Shown piece by piece: positions 1-8,240 of a DNA stretch of 64,000 nucleotides. This stretch comes from CADEDV01 sp964437415. GTDB lineage: Bacteria > Bacteroidota > Bacteroidia > Chitinophagales > Chitinophagaceae. The stretch is taken from NCBI GenBank assembly GCA_964437415.1, contig CAYTGN010000006.1, positions 127,232 to 191,231 on the forward strand, in the 5' to 3' direction. Each line of letters begins with the position of its first letter. Within the stretch, counting starts at the first letter, position 1. Position numbers and translations under genes: made by a program. The notes beneath the pieces were generated by a model, which did no database searches, had not been told where the DNA came from, and worked only from the letters and a program-made list of their open reading frames with translations.

Positions 1-1109
1 TCTGCAAAATCCTGTGGAAGCGGATGATCCTTCCGGTCTTCCCAGGTATGATTCATACCAATTTTTTTGTAAAAGGCCTCCAGTTTTTCAGGTTTCCAGA
101 TCGGTAAAAGCAGGGGCATGATCATATAGGTGAGCACTGCGATAAATATTACATGAGCATATCGCAGCCATTGCCTGTGTTCGGTCCATTTTTCCCATGC
201 CACAGCACCTGCGGCAAAGAGCAGGGGATAAATACCCAGTGAATAATAACTCTTACCTCTTCCCAAAATGAGCAAAGCGATGACGAGTAAATAGGTAATG
301 CCCAGGAATCGCCATTCTTTGTGCCGGAAGAGCCAGATAAAACCAGGCACCCATACAAAAGTGGTGGCCAGCAGCATCATGAACTGATCAGTCAGAAAAC
401 CTGATGGGTTCATGTATTTGAGCTGTGTTTCCTTTAATTCGTTCATATGATGCAGTAAAGGCCAGTTATGCTGATACTGCCACCAAACATTAGGCAGAAT
501 GATCAGCAAAGCAACGAGGGCGGCTATATAAAATAGTTTGCGGGTATAAACGATTCTGTGATGTGAAAGGAGCAGGGCAATGAAGATGCCTGTGGCCAGA
601 AAGACTACCGAATATTTTCCCCAAAAGCCCAATGCAAGGCTGATAAAGAACCAATAAAGCGAAGCCGTTTGTTTGTCGTTGATATAACGGATGATGAAAT
701 AAACAGCGGCAGTCCAGAAGAAAACATCAAGTATGTTAGGTTGAAAAAGAAAATGCACTCTCATGTAAGCTCCTGTCATCACAGATAACCCGGCAAGGAA
801 TTGTGCAAACAACTTGCCGCCAAGTTCGGTTGCGATCAGGCAGGTGAGCACAACAGTGGCAGCGCCAAAGAGGCACGGCCATAATTTTATCCATGCCTCA
901 GAGCCGCCAAACCAGGATGATATCCAGCCGAGATAAGAAAGTAACGGAGGGTTTTCAAGATAACCGAGAGCAAGATGTTGCCCCTGCTCATAATACAGCA
1001 ATTCATCTCTCTGCAGTTCGTATAAAGGTTCTTGCTGAAAAATGGGAAGTATGAACTTGACGATGGCCAGAAGCATGATCAATGGCCAGTAAGCTTCAGC
1101 TTTTTTCAT
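1..1109 (-). CDS. GT39/ArnT-like membrane glycosyltransferase, C-terminus cut by window edge
   Basis: The frame is open from an ATG at 1109 to the window edge, so at least 369 residues are present and the C-terminus is missing. Near the N-terminus, after a first hydrophobic helix, it reads QRDELLYYEQGQHLALGY followed by ENPPLL. This is the DEL...GY...PPL signature of the dolichyl-phosphate-mannose mannosyltransferase (PMT_2/GT39) superfamily. Many hydrophobic helices follow, and a GRGKSYYSLGIYPLLFAAGA segment lies in the later part, as in Bacteroidota members. Such enzymes move a sugar from a polyprenyl-phosphate carrier onto a protein or lipid on the outer face of the inner membrane. The substrate cannot be inferred. 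The start is 28 bp past the gltX stop, so it may be cotranscribed with gltX. Confidence 0.85.
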   Translation of the reverse strand, partial: MKKAEAYWPLIMLLAIVKFILPIFQQEPLYELQRDELLYYEQGQHLALGYLENPPLLSYLGWISSWFGGSEAWIKLWPCLFGAATVVLTCLIATELGGKLFAQFLAGLSVMTGAYMRVHFLFQPNILDVFFWTAAVYFIIRYINDKQTASLYWFFISLALGFWGKYSVVFLATGIFIALLLSHHRIVYTRKLFYIAALVALLIILPNVWWQYQHNWPLLHHMNELKETQLKYMNPSGFLTDQFMMLLATTFVWVPGFIWLFRHKEWRFLGITYLLVIALLILGRGKSYYSLGIYPLLFAAGAVAWEKWTEHRQWLRYAHVIFIAVLTYMIMPLLLPIWKPEKLEAFYKKIGMNHTWEDRKDHPLPQDFA

Positions 1110-1138
1110 TCAACAATGATACAAAATGAAGATGAGCT

Positions 1139-2698
1139 TCAGCTATTGAAAACTGTTTCTGCTTTTTTAATTCTTGTTATTGTTTCTTCTCTGCCCAGCA
1201 GTTCAGCGATTTCAAAAACACCCGGGCCAAATTTACCACCTACAAGCATGATGCGGAATGGAAGCATCAGCTCGCCGGGCTTCAGTTCGTTGGCAGCAGC
1301 AATTTCTTTAAAATTATTCTCAAGTGTTTGCGCATCCCATTGTATGGCCAGTTCATAATTCCGGACCAGTTCGGCAAAAAACAATTTTTTGCTTTCGTTC
1401 CATTTTGGTTTGACGGCGTCTTTGTCAATTACTTCAGGAGTTTTGAAAAAGAATGAAGATTGCTGTACAAAATCTGTCAGCAAAGTGCAACGATCCTTTA
1501 CCAAATCAATTACTTTTCCCAACACTTGGTTATCAGGAACGGCAATGCCTTGCTGCTCAAGCAGGGGTTTGACTAACGACTCCAGTCTGTTTACTCCTGA
1601 CTTCTTTATCCATTCATGATTGAACCACTTTGCTTTTTCATAATCGAACCTGGCGCCGCCACTATGCACTCTTTCTATAGAGAATTTTTCAACCAGTTCT
1701 TCTTTGGAAAATATCTCCTGTTCGGTACCGTCATTCCAGCCTAACAATGCCAGCAGGTTGATGAATGCTTCCGGCAGAAAACCTTTTTCTTTGAATCCTT
1801 CTGTGAGTTCGCCGGTTTTGGTATCGGTCCCCGCAACGGCCTGTGGCCAGTTCATAGCAAACACCGGGAAGCCATATTTGGCGCCATCTCTTTTGCTGAG
1901 TTTACCATTTGGCCCAAGGATCAATGGCAGGTGGGCCCACTGCGGCATATTGTCCAGTCCAAATAAATATTTCCAAAGCAGTATATGCACGGGTGCAGAA
2001 GGTAACCATTCTTCACCGCGGAATGCATGTGTGATCTTCATCAGGTAGTCATCCACCACCACAGCAAGATGATATGTGGGCATGCCGTCTGCTTTCAGTA
2101 ATACTTTATCATCAGAAACAGAAGTATCAAAGCTCACCTCACCCCTTATCATGTCCGTGAAAGAAACAGTTTCATGTTCCGGCATTTTGATACGGATGAC
2201 ATGTCTTGTTTCCTTTGCCAGCAGTTGTTCTGTTTCTGTTGCTGACAGTGTAAGTGAGTTTCGCATTTTCATGCGGATGTTATGATCGTATTGCGGGGAA
2301 GGATTATGTTCTGTTTTACCCCCTACAGATATCGGGGCCTGCCGCATCTTTTCCAGCTCTTCCGGTGTGTCAAAAGCATAATAAGCATGGCCGTCTTTTA
2401 CCAATTGTTCGGCATACTGGCGATATAACTCTTTTCTTTCACTTTGGCGGTAAGGCCCATAGTCACCCCCATGTAAGGGGCTTTCATCAGGTTCCAGCCC
2501 TGCCCATTCCAGGCAATTGAAAATATATTCTTCAGCGCCGGGTACATAGCGGCTTTGGTCAGTGTCTTCTATCCGCAACACAAAATCGCCGCCATGTTTT
2601 TTGGCAAAAAGATAATTGTATAAAACAGTTCTCACACCACCTAAATGAAGGCCACCGGTGGGTGAAGGAGCAAACCGAACTCTTACTTTCTTGTTCAT
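1139..2698 (-). CDS. gltX: Glutamyl-tRNA synthetase
   Basis: This cytosolic class I synthetase charges tRNA-Glu with glutamate using ATP. The N-terminus reads RFAPSPTGGLHLGG, which holds the HIGH-type ATP motif, and the KMSKS-type loop is GKLSKRDG in the middle of the protein. About 519 residues is normal for bacterial GltX. A slightly longer frame starts with TTG at 2707; the ATG at 2698 directly before NKKVRVRFAPSPTG is preferred because the conserved domain begins there. A strong terminator at 2746-2775 separates it from the lipoprotein gene upstream, so it should have its own promoter. The glycosyltransferase gene follows closely on the same strand. Confidence 0.97.
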   Translation of the reverse strand: MNKKVRVRFAPSPTGGLHLGGVRTVLYNYLFAKKHGGDFVLRIEDTDQSRYVPGAEEYIFNCLEWAGLEPDESPLHGGDYGPYRQSERKELYRQYAEQLVKDGHAYYAFDTPEELEKMRQAPISVGGKTEHNPSPQYDHNIRMKMRNSLTLSATETEQLLAKETRHVIRIKMPEHETVSFTDMIRGEVSFDTSVSDDKVLLKADGMPTYHLAVVVDDYLMKITHAFRGEEWLPSAPVHILLWKYLFGLDNMPQWAHLPLILGPNGKLSKRDGAKYGFPVFAMNWPQAVAGTDTKTGELTEGFKEKGFLPEAFINLLALLGWNDGTEQEIFSKEELVEKFSIERVHSGGARFDYEKAKWFNHEWIKKSGVNRLESLVKPLLEQQGIAVPDNQVLGKVIDLVKDRCTLLTDFVQQSSFFFKTPEVIDKDAVKPKWNESKKLFFAELVRNYELAIQWDAQTLENNFKEIAAANELKPGELMLPFRIMLVGGKFGPGVFEIAELLGREETITRIKKAETVFNS

Positions 2699-2745
2699 AA
2701 GGCGCAAAGATAAGAGACCATGATTCTTTCACAGTCTTAAAAAGA

Positions 2746-2775
2746 AAAACCGTTCCGGAATGGCGGAACGGTTTT
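2746..2775 (-). terminator. Intrinsic terminator after the 2801-3646 lipoprotein gene
   Basis: AAAACCGTTCCG at 2746-2757 pairs perfectly with CGGAACGGTTTT at 2764-2775 across a 6-nt loop. On the minus strand the stem is followed by a T-rich run. It lies just after the lipoprotein stop at 2801 and before gltX, so it ends the lipoprotein transcript. Confidence 0.85.
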
Positions 2776-2800
2776 CATGGCTATTCAACTATTTTAGTGC

Positions 2801-3646
2801 TTATGGCAAAAGGAATGTTCTGGGTGGATTACCATCAATAGAAATTGTAGCAATTTTATCGCAGGTGCCGTCGCCATAATCAATGATGGCATAATGATTA
2901 GGGCCTTCGAGTTTAATTTTTCCTTTGCTTACATGGTGGCAAATTGTTTTCTTTTCCAATGCCTCAATAACAGAGGCAGTTCTTGTTTTCCCGGCGGGAT
3001 TGGTCACGGTGTGATTTCCTGTAATAGAATAGACATCATCCAGCAGGTTGAATGGTGAGTTAGCGCCGGATGTTTGGGTCACATTTTTCGTTCCTTCATG
3101 CAGCCAATAATAATTGCCGCCCGGGGTTGTCACTTTACCGTTTTCAATAACCCTTGTCCAGCTTACGCCGTTTGGAGTGCTGGTGTTTGTCCATGTGATG
3201 GTTCCTTCCACTTTAAAACCATGAACATAATAGCCATCGAATGTCATAACAGCAGTGGTTCCGGATTTACGGACAGAATCAGATAAAACAATATTGATCT
3301 TTCCTTTTCGGTGCACACCATCTGCAGAAGTGCAGCCGCTGCCAAAGTCAATGACAATGGTTTTGGGGAAAGTTGCTTGCGGTGTTACGGTCACAGTAGC
3401 ACAACTTAGGGTATTGTTGCTTTGAAGGGTCTGACTGGTGCGAGCCCCGGTCAGTCCTTCGCTGGCGGCAGCTTCAAAGAATACCACGTTGGCATCATCA
3501 GCAAGACTTTCAGAGACGGTCTGGTTTTCGCTGAGTTCAAAAGTGGCTTCAACTTCCGGATCAGTTTCCTTTTTATCCTTATTGCAGGCCGTAAAAAGAA
3601 TACCGGTGAAAAATAGGGTCAGAAGGGACAAATTTTTTGTTATCAT
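2801..3646 (-). CDS. Secreted lipoprotein of unknown function, paralogue of 4511-5446
   Basis: The protein has 281 residues with a lipoprotein signal peptide and lipobox (LFTAC, Cys at about residue 21), then a charged linker. The body holds two related motifs: IVIDFGSGC followed by a basic RKGKI near residues 98-117, and DYGDGTCD close to the C-terminus. The gene at 4511-5446 encodes the same arrangement, including a YYV...KVEGT segment, so the two are paralogues. I recognise no catalytic motif. The protein is probably anchored in a periplasmic or outer membrane. The repeated DxGxGxC motif could mark an internal duplication. Confidence 0.75.
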   Translation of the reverse strand: MITKNLSLLTLFFTGILFTACNKDKKETDPEVEATFELSENQTVSESLADDANVVFFEAAASEGLTGARTSQTLQSNNTLSCATVTVTPQATFPKTIVIDFGSGCTSADGVHRKGKINIVLSDSVRKSGTTAVMTFDGYYVHGFKVEGTITWTNTSTPNGVSWTRVIENGKVTTPGGNYYWLHEGTKNVTQTSGANSPFNLLDDVYSITGNHTVTNPAGKTRTASVIEALEKKTICHHVSKGKIKLEGPNHYAIIDYGDGTCDKIATISIDGNPPRTFLLP

Positions 3647-3720
3647 GAGGTTTTATTTTAGGATACTGAGATGCATCAAAGATTAAAAACGTTTAATGAT
3701 GAAAAAAATTATTTTGCATA

Positions 3721-4371
3721 ATGTTTTACTTCGTAAAAACACCCTGGGTGATGAAGAAGCTTTACCCTTTTTATACATGGGAAGTTGCTACGAAGGAGAA
3801 TGTTCTCTATCTCACATTTGATGATGGCCCCCATCCGGTGGCGACTCCATTTGTACTGGATCAGTTAGCCCGCTACAATGCAAAAGCCACCTTTTTTTGT
3901 ATCGGCAAAAACGTTGACGCATACCCGGCTATATACACACGGATATTGAATGAAGGACATGCGGTGGGGAATCATACCCAAAATCACCTCAACGGTTGGA
4001 AAACAGACGATGAAACCTATTTGCAAAACATAAATGAGGCCGGCAAAAAAATTGATTCACCTCTTTTCCGGCCACCATATGGAAAGATCAAACGTTCGCA
4101 ATCAAAAAAGCTAAGCAGGATACCCGGTCAAAGAAAAAGAATAATAATGTGGTCAGTGTTGAGTGGCGATTTTGATCCCTCAGTTTCAAAAGAACGTTGC
4201 CTGGATCGTGTAATTAAACATTCGGCGCCGGGTTCTATTGTTGTTTTTCATGACAGTGAGAAAGCATTTCCCTTATTACAATATGTTTTGCCGGCTACCC
4301 TGCAATTTTTTTCAGAAAAAAAATACCGATTTGAAAAATTAACGTTTCGGGAGCCTGGTTTTGACGGTTGA
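3721..4371 (+). CDS. Polysaccharide deacetylase (NodB-type, CE4)
   Basis: This 216-residue NodB-fold enzyme should remove acetyl groups from a GlcNAc-containing glycan such as peptidoglycan or an exopolysaccharide. The CE4 motifs appear in order: TFDDGP (32-37, metal and catalytic Asp), HTQNH (85-89, metal His), RPPYG (117-121), a WSVLSGDFDPS segment, and VVFHDS near the C-terminus. No clear signal peptide is visible; the N-terminus is hydrophobic but short, so the protein may be cytoplasmic or loosely membrane-linked. It runs between two minus-strand lipoprotein paralogues and is divergent from the first. A hairpin terminator follows. Confidence 0.92.
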   Translation: MFYFVKTPWVMKKLYPFYTWEVATKENVLYLTFDDGPHPVATPFVLDQLARYNAKATFFCIGKNVDAYPAIYTRILNEGHAVGNHTQNHLNGWKTDDETYLQNINEAGKKIDSPLFRPPYGKIKRSQSKKLSRIPGQRKRIIMWSVLSGDFDPSVSKERCLDRVIKHSAPGSIVVFHDSEKAFPLLQYVLPATLQFFSEKKYRFEKLTFREPGFDG

Positions 4372-4433
4372 TTGAATGTGACAATTTGTAAAAAATTGAT
4401 TGTAAGTCACTGATATCCAATATAAAAAAGTTA

Positions 4434-4463
4434 GGGCCTGGGTAGAAACCCTGGCCCGTTTTT
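4434..4463 (+). terminator. Intrinsic terminator after the deacetylase gene
   Basis: GGGCCTGGG at 4434-4442 pairs with CCCTGGCCC at 4449-4457 with one T-T mismatch and a 6-nt loop, followed by GTTTTT. It lies between the convergent stops at 4371 and 4511. The inner 12-mer GGGTAGAAACCC recurs, inverted, inside the integrated element at 6709-6720. Confidence 0.8.
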
Positions 4464-4510
4464 AATCCGTACCCTATGAAAACTGGTTTAAAGGTATAAT
4501 AATTTTTTAA

Positions 4511-5446
4511 TTACGGCAAAGTAATTTCAATGGTCCGCCCATTGACAGTGAGTGTTGCCTTGCGGTCGCAGGTGCCATCACCAAAGTCCAGAATGGCTAT
4601 CCACTGGTTGTTGCTGGTGCTATTGGCCCTCACTGTTTTTATTTTACCCTTTACTATCCAACGGCATAGGAATTTCTTTATAAGAGGCTCTTCCACAGAT
4701 GATTGCCATGCTACCAGCAGGTTACCCCGCTTGGCTCTTCCTTGTGACGAACCCTCGATTTTGAAGACATCATCCGCCGGAAGGTTGGGGGTTAACAACC
4801 CCTCCAACTGGGTGATCATTTTGGTGCTGTTCCATTCAATGTAGTTGCCGTTTGGCTTGCTCAGTTTGGCATTAATCACCTCTTTTTTGAATGAACGGGT
4901 AAGTGGTTGTGTATTCACCGGCGAACTTGTATTGGTGATCTTTAATGTGCCTTCCACTTTAATGCTGTCAACATAATAATCCTCAAAAGTGGTCACTGCT
5001 GAAGCTCCCGGAACAATCAATCGGGCAGAGTATTCTGTAATAATCTTTCCCTTGCGGGTGCGGCCATCCCTGCCCTGGCAGCCGGTTGTGCCGAAATCAA
5101 TCACTATTCTCACAGGGAAAACAGCAGGAGGATTTAATGGGGTAACTGTCAGGCTAAAACAGGCTTGTACCCTTTCAAAAGCAGAACCATTTGCATATCT
5201 GCCATACCAGCCTGTGCCTGCCATGCCCACATCATCACTGGCTCCCATCACATCATCAAATATGCCATTGAAGACGATCTCGGCTTCGGCATCAGATTCC
5301 GCATTGACCTGGGAAACCTGCTCTTCTATTGCATCATTATTATTGCCTCCGGAACTGCTCCTTTCTTTTGTACAGGCAACGAGGAGGAAAGAACAAAACA
5401 GGGTAAAATAAACCCAGGTTTGTAATAATCTCAGCCCGGTTTTCAT
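4511..5446 (-). CDS. Secreted lipoprotein of unknown function, paralogue of 2801-3646
   Basis: The protein has 311 residues with a signal peptide ending in the lipobox LLVAC, then a Ser/Gly/Asn/Glu-rich linker. It shares the layout of the 2801-3646 product: IVIDFGTTGC followed by RTRKGKI, then a DYYV...KVEGTL segment, and a C-terminal DFGDGTCDRKATLTVNGR. No enzymatic motif is recognised. It is transcribed away from tatD. The two copies flank a deacetylase gene, which suggests duplication and possibly a shared role at the cell surface, but function is unknown. Confidence 0.75.
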   Translation of the reverse strand: MKTGLRLLQTWVYFTLFCSFLLVACTKERSSSGGNNNDAIEEQVSQVNAESDAEAEIVFNGIFDDVMGASDDVGMAGTGWYGRYANGSAFERVQACFSLTVTPLNPPAVFPVRIVIDFGTTGCQGRDGRTRKGKIITEYSARLIVPGASAVTTFEDYYVDSIKVEGTLKITNTSSPVNTQPLTRSFKKEVINAKLSKPNGNYIEWNSTKMITQLEGLLTPNLPADDVFKIEGSSQGRAKRGNLLVAWQSSVEEPLIKKFLCRWIVKGKIKTVRANSTSNNQWIAILDFGDGTCDRKATLTVNGRTIEITLP

Positions 5447-5556
5447 ATGCGTTGATTTGAGTATAAATAATTTAACGCCAATAGGATTGGCTTTATTGGT
5501 TGAGGTTTAACGCTTTCTTAAAGTTTTTTCTGAGTTTTGCCCAAAAACCGGGCCCG

Positions 5557-6324
5557 ATGCTTTTGATTGACACCCACACACATATTTACCTGGAGGAGTT
5601 TGATGCTGACAGGGACGATATAATAGAAAGGGCTGGAAAAGAAGGAGTTGAGAAAATCCTTCTGCCTGCTGTGGATTCATCAACCCACAAGGCCATGCTG
5701 GAACTGGAAAAAAACAAGCCAGGGCGCTGCCATAGCATGATGGGTTTGCATCCCTGCTCGGTCGGGGAGAATTTTAAGGAAGAACTGAAAATAGTAGAAA
5801 ACCATCTCGAAAACCGTCCTTTTGTTGCCGTTGGTGAAATCGGGCTTGATTTCTATTGGGATAAAACTTTTACGGCTCAGCAATATGAAGCTTTTCACCA
5901 GCAAATTGAATGGGCACTGCATTATGATATTCCTATTGTCATTCATTCCCGCAACTCAACGGATGAGTGCATTGAAGTGGTTGCATCACATCAAAAGGGA
6001 AAATTGAAGGGAGTGTTTCATTGTTTTTCCGGTAATAAGGGGCAGGCAAATAAAGTGATTGATCTTGGCTTTTATCTTGGTATCGGTGGGGTAGTTACGT
6101 TCAAAAATTCGGATTTGGATAAAGTAATGGAAGATGTGAGCTTAGATCATATTGTGCTGGAAACAGATGCGCCTTATTTGGCGCCTGTTCCGTTCAGAGG
6201 GAAAAGAAATGAGCCATCTTATTTGAAATATGTGGTAGATAAGCTGGCGGAAATCAAGCAATGCGGTAAAAAAGATATTGCAGTTAAAACCACCTCAAAT
6301 GCTGAAAAATTATTCGGTCTCTGA
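5557..6324 (+). CDS. tatD: TatD-family metal-dependent DNase
   Basis: This is a TIM-barrel amidohydrolase-fold nuclease. The metal ligands are visible: DTHTH at the N-terminus, Glu in VGEIGLDFYWD, His in VIHSRN, His in FHCFSG and Asp in LETDAPYLAP. TatD-family proteins are 3'-5' exonucleases or D-aminoacyl-tRNA-deacylase-like proteins acting in the cytoplasm. The frame extends upstream to a TTG at 5500, but the ATG at 5557 directly before LLIDTHTHIY fits the family start and gives 255 residues. The tRNA-Ser gene follows 38 bp downstream. Confidence 0.93.
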   Translation: MLLIDTHTHIYLEEFDADRDDIIERAGKEGVEKILLPAVDSSTHKAMLELEKNKPGRCHSMMGLHPCSVGENFKEELKIVENHLENRPFVAVGEIGLDFYWDKTFTAQQYEAFHQQIEWALHYDIPIVIHSRNSTDECIEVVASHQKGKLKGVFHCFSGNKGQANKVIDLGFYLGIGGVVTFKNSDLDKVMEDVSLDHIVLETDAPYLAPVPFRGKRNEPSYLKYVVDKLAEIKQCGKKDIAVKTTSNAEKLFGL

Positions 6325-6362
6325 GTTTTGAGGCTTATTTTTGCAGCCCTTTATAAGAAAAC

Positions 6363-6450
6363 GGAGACTTGTCCGAGTGGTTGAAGGAGCACGCCTGGAA
6401 AGTGTGTATACCTCAAAAGGGTATCGAGGGTTCGAATCCCTCAGTCTCCG
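6363..6450 (+). tRNA. tRNA-Ser (anticodon GGA)
   Basis: The acceptor stem GGAGACT (6363-6369) pairs with AGTCTCC (6443-6449), with discriminator G at 6450. The anticodon stem CACGC/GTGTG encloses the loop CTGGAAA, so the anticodon is GGA and reads UCC/UCU. A long variable arm (TACC/GGTA stem) is typical of tRNA-Ser. The T arm is GAGGG-TTCGAAT-CCCTC. CCA is not encoded. The 3' end is the integration site of the element that follows. Confidence 0.97.
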
Positions 6451-6453
6451 CTT
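6437..6453 (+). other. attL: left copy of the 17-bp attachment repeat
   Basis: TCCCTCAGTCTCCGCTT forms the 3' part of the tRNA-Ser T arm and acceptor stem plus three bases. The identical 17-mer occurs at 13785-13801 in direct orientation. This is the usual footprint of tyrosine-recombinase integration into a tRNA 3' end, which leaves the tRNA intact. Confidence 0.93.
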
Positions 6454-6520
6454 AAATTTAACGCAATGTATTTATTATTAATACTTTGCGTTTTTTATTT
6501 GTGCGCGGGGAGCAAAAAGA

Positions 6521-6536
6521 GGGGCAAATAGGTGGG
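6521..6536 (+). repeat. Left-end copy of GGGGCAAATAGGNGGG
   Basis: GGGGCAAATAGGTGGG lies 68 bp inside attL, and GGGGCAAATAGGGGGG (15 of 16 identical, same orientation) lies 121 bp inside attR at 13649-13664. Both follow a GCAAAAA-containing stretch. Repeats near both ends of an element are typical of integrase arm-binding sites; that role is inferred. Apart from this repeat, the hairpin at 6705-6724 and the repeat at 6678-6700, I see nothing else in the 347-bp gene-free stretch 6454-6800. Confidence 0.6.
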
Positions 6537-6677
6537 AGTTTTCTACAATTGCCTCGGAATTTTTTTTATAATCAGTATTATGTTAAATAGCGATTTTTAG
6601 AAAGTGGGAAATTGACTATTAAAATATGCCAGATTGTGTGGCTGGGTGGGAAAATATAAAAACCTACTTTTAACCAG

Positions 6678-6700
6678 CCATATCAAATGGCTTTTAACTT
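6678..6700 (-). repeat. Third copy of the AAGTTAAAAGC leader repeat, without a gene
   Basis: Read on the minus strand from 6700, the sequence matches 12274-12252 (around the start codon of the 11443-12255 gene) at 22 of 23 positions, and resembles the integrase leader near 13598-13620. In the other two places the final ATG of the motif is a start codon. Here the ATG opens only ATG GCT GGT TAA, so it is an orphan or a decayed gene start. Confidence 0.55.
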
Positions 6701-6800
6701 ACCGGGCTGGGTTTCTACCCGGCCTTATTATATTATCTATTTAACCATTTCACAAAAGCAACAATTTGAAATATCTTAACTGCACCAAAACTTAAACCGT

Positions 6801-7310
6801 ATGAGATTATTTTTTTTTATCCTACTTGTTGCCCCACTTATCACTTTCGCACAAACCAGATTAGTAAAAGACACACTTTTTGTCGGTGAAGCTAAGTACT
6901 ATGAAGGGTACAAAATTAAGCTGGGGATGGGGTCAAATGTTGCTACGAAAGAATTCAATTTCATTTATACCAGCCCTCTTTCCATAGCAGGCAAAATGTA
7001 TCTTGGAAGTAGTTTAGCTGGTTTTCAAATGGAAGTTAAAAAGATAAAAAAGTATGGGTCTAAAAAGCTCGGTGATAAATATTACTTAGTTCTTGCAGGG
7101 GGGAATATTGTGAACTATTGGTGTGAAATTGAATCTGCCTTACAATCCGGTGAGGTTATAGATGATCGCATAATAAAAAACGACCAATCAAAACCTGAAT
7201 CAACTTCACTTGCTGACGAATTATCAAAACTAAAAAAGTTGTATGATGACGGAACAATTACTAAAGAGGAATTTGAAGAGGCTAAGAAAAAGTTACTGGA
7301 AAAATATTGA
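6801..7310 (+). CDS. Exported protein with C-terminal SHOCT domain
   Basis: The 169-residue protein starts with a hydrophobic signal peptide (MRLFFFILLVAPLITFAQ). A central beta-rich region of unknown function follows. The last 32 residues, LSKLKKLYDDGTITKEEFEE and a Lys-rich end, match the SHOCT (short C-terminal) domain, a small helical module found on many bacterial proteins and thought to mediate oligomerisation. It is the leftmost gene of the integrated element and runs opposite to the replication operon, so it looks like cargo. Function is unknown. Confidence 0.8.
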   Translation: MRLFFFILLVAPLITFAQTRLVKDTLFVGEAKYYEGYKIKLGMGSNVATKEFNFIYTSPLSIAGKMYLGSSLAGFQMEVKKIKKYGSKKLGDKYYLVLAGGNIVNYWCEIESALQSGEVIDDRIIKNDQSKPESTSLADELSKLKKLYDDGTITKEEFEEAKKKLLEKY

Positions 7311-7368
7311 CCTATAAAAGTAGTATTGCATACTCTTGTATTATGAGTTTCACATTGGTTGCTCATTG

Positions 7369-7881
7369 CTATAATGCAATTCCTGCCTGAATTTTATAAC
7401 CATGATAACGGGTTATTGTGTTTGCAGTTTTAAAGCTTAGTAAAGAGTAACCGGTATTCATTGTAATTCCTATTCCTTTTTTCTCCTTTGGCCTACCCAT
7501 TAATCCAGCAACAATATCAATAGCAAAATCACCCTTTGTTGTAATATTTGTATTTCCTACACGCATTCTGTTATTGTAGATAACATAGCCCGGTTGAAGA
7601 CTGATATAATAAGAAACAGGTTTATCCAACCCGACAATAAAAGGTCTTATATCAAAATGCGGTACTGCAAACTTGAAGTTGTCTTTAAACAGATAGGCTT
7701 CAATACTCGCCCCAAAACCGATGTACTTCGAAGGTGTGAAACCAACTCCCCCATTTAAGGCAAATTGGTTTCCCAGTTTTTTATTGATAAAAAAGGAGGG
7801 CTGAAAATAGGCATAACCGCCTGTATTTTTTTGTGCACTCGTAAATAAAGGGAATAACAGTGAAAGTAAAAAAAATCTCAT
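7369..7881 (-). CDS. Small outer-membrane beta-barrel-like protein, element cargo
   Basis: The 170-residue protein has a signal peptide (cleavage probably after FTSA in LFPLFTSAQ) and then alternating hydrophobic/polar strands with aromatic residues and Gly, such as GGVGFTPSKYIGFGASIEAY and YYISLQPGYVIY. It ends in a strand (YKIQAGIAL). This pattern suits a small outer-membrane barrel. No specific family is recognised. It converges with the SHOCT gene and lies after the element's replication operon, separated by a possible terminator, so it is probably expressed independently. Confidence 0.65.
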   Translation of the reverse strand: MRFFLLSLLFPLFTSAQKNTGGYAYFQPSFFINKKLGNQFALNGGVGFTPSKYIGFGASIEAYLFKDNFKFAVPHFDIRPFIVGLDKPVSYYISLQPGYVIYNNRMRVGNTNITTKGDFAIDIVAGLMGRPKEKKGIGITMNTGYSLLSFKTANTITRYHGYKIQAGIAL

Positions 7882-7943
7882 AAGAAAAAGATTTGAGGTT
7901 ATATTTTAGATAATTTCCATGTTTGAAATTATAGAATTTAATA

Positions 7944-7974
7944 GACAGAAGCAATGTATTAATTTTCTTCTGTC
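7944..7974 (-). terminator. Possible terminator at the end of the element's replication operon
   Basis: GACAGAAG (7944-7951) and CTTCTGTC (7967-7974) form an 8-bp stem with a 15-nt A/T-rich loop. The stem overlaps the last codons of the 7959-8240 gene and is followed on the minus strand by an A/T-rich stretch without a clean T run. The call is moderate. Confidence 0.45.
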
Positions 7975-8240
7975 GAATTTATTACAGTTATTGTAATTAT
8001 GTTATCTGCCAGATATTGTTTTTCCCCTTCCCAAATTATTGAATTATTATTTTGCCTCCGTACGCTTTCGCAAAACTCCCGGTATTCCTGTTCACTATAT
8101 TCTTTGTCGTTATACTTATAAACCCCAGGTTTATCAGAGCATTCAATAAAAATATAAGTCTGTGGGAGTTGCAAAATTGCAATACTTATTTTGCCATCTT
8201 TCAGGGCTTGTAATAGCTCTATTTTCTTTTTTCTTGTCAT
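7959..8240 (-). CDS. Small hypothetical protein, last gene of the element operon
   Basis: The 93-residue protein begins with a basic stretch (MTRKKKIELLQAL) and contains a YIFIECSDKPGVYKYNDKEY segment and an acidic C-terminus. Its ATG overlaps the stop codon of the upstream gene by 4 bp (ATGA), so it is translationally coupled to it. No family is recognised. Its place at the end of the primase operon suggests an accessory role for the element. Confidence 0.65.
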   Translation of the reverse strand: MTRKKKIELLQALKDGKISIAILQLPQTYIFIECSDKPGVYKYNDKEYSEQEYREFCESVRRQNNNSIIWEGEKQYLADNIITITVINSTEEN

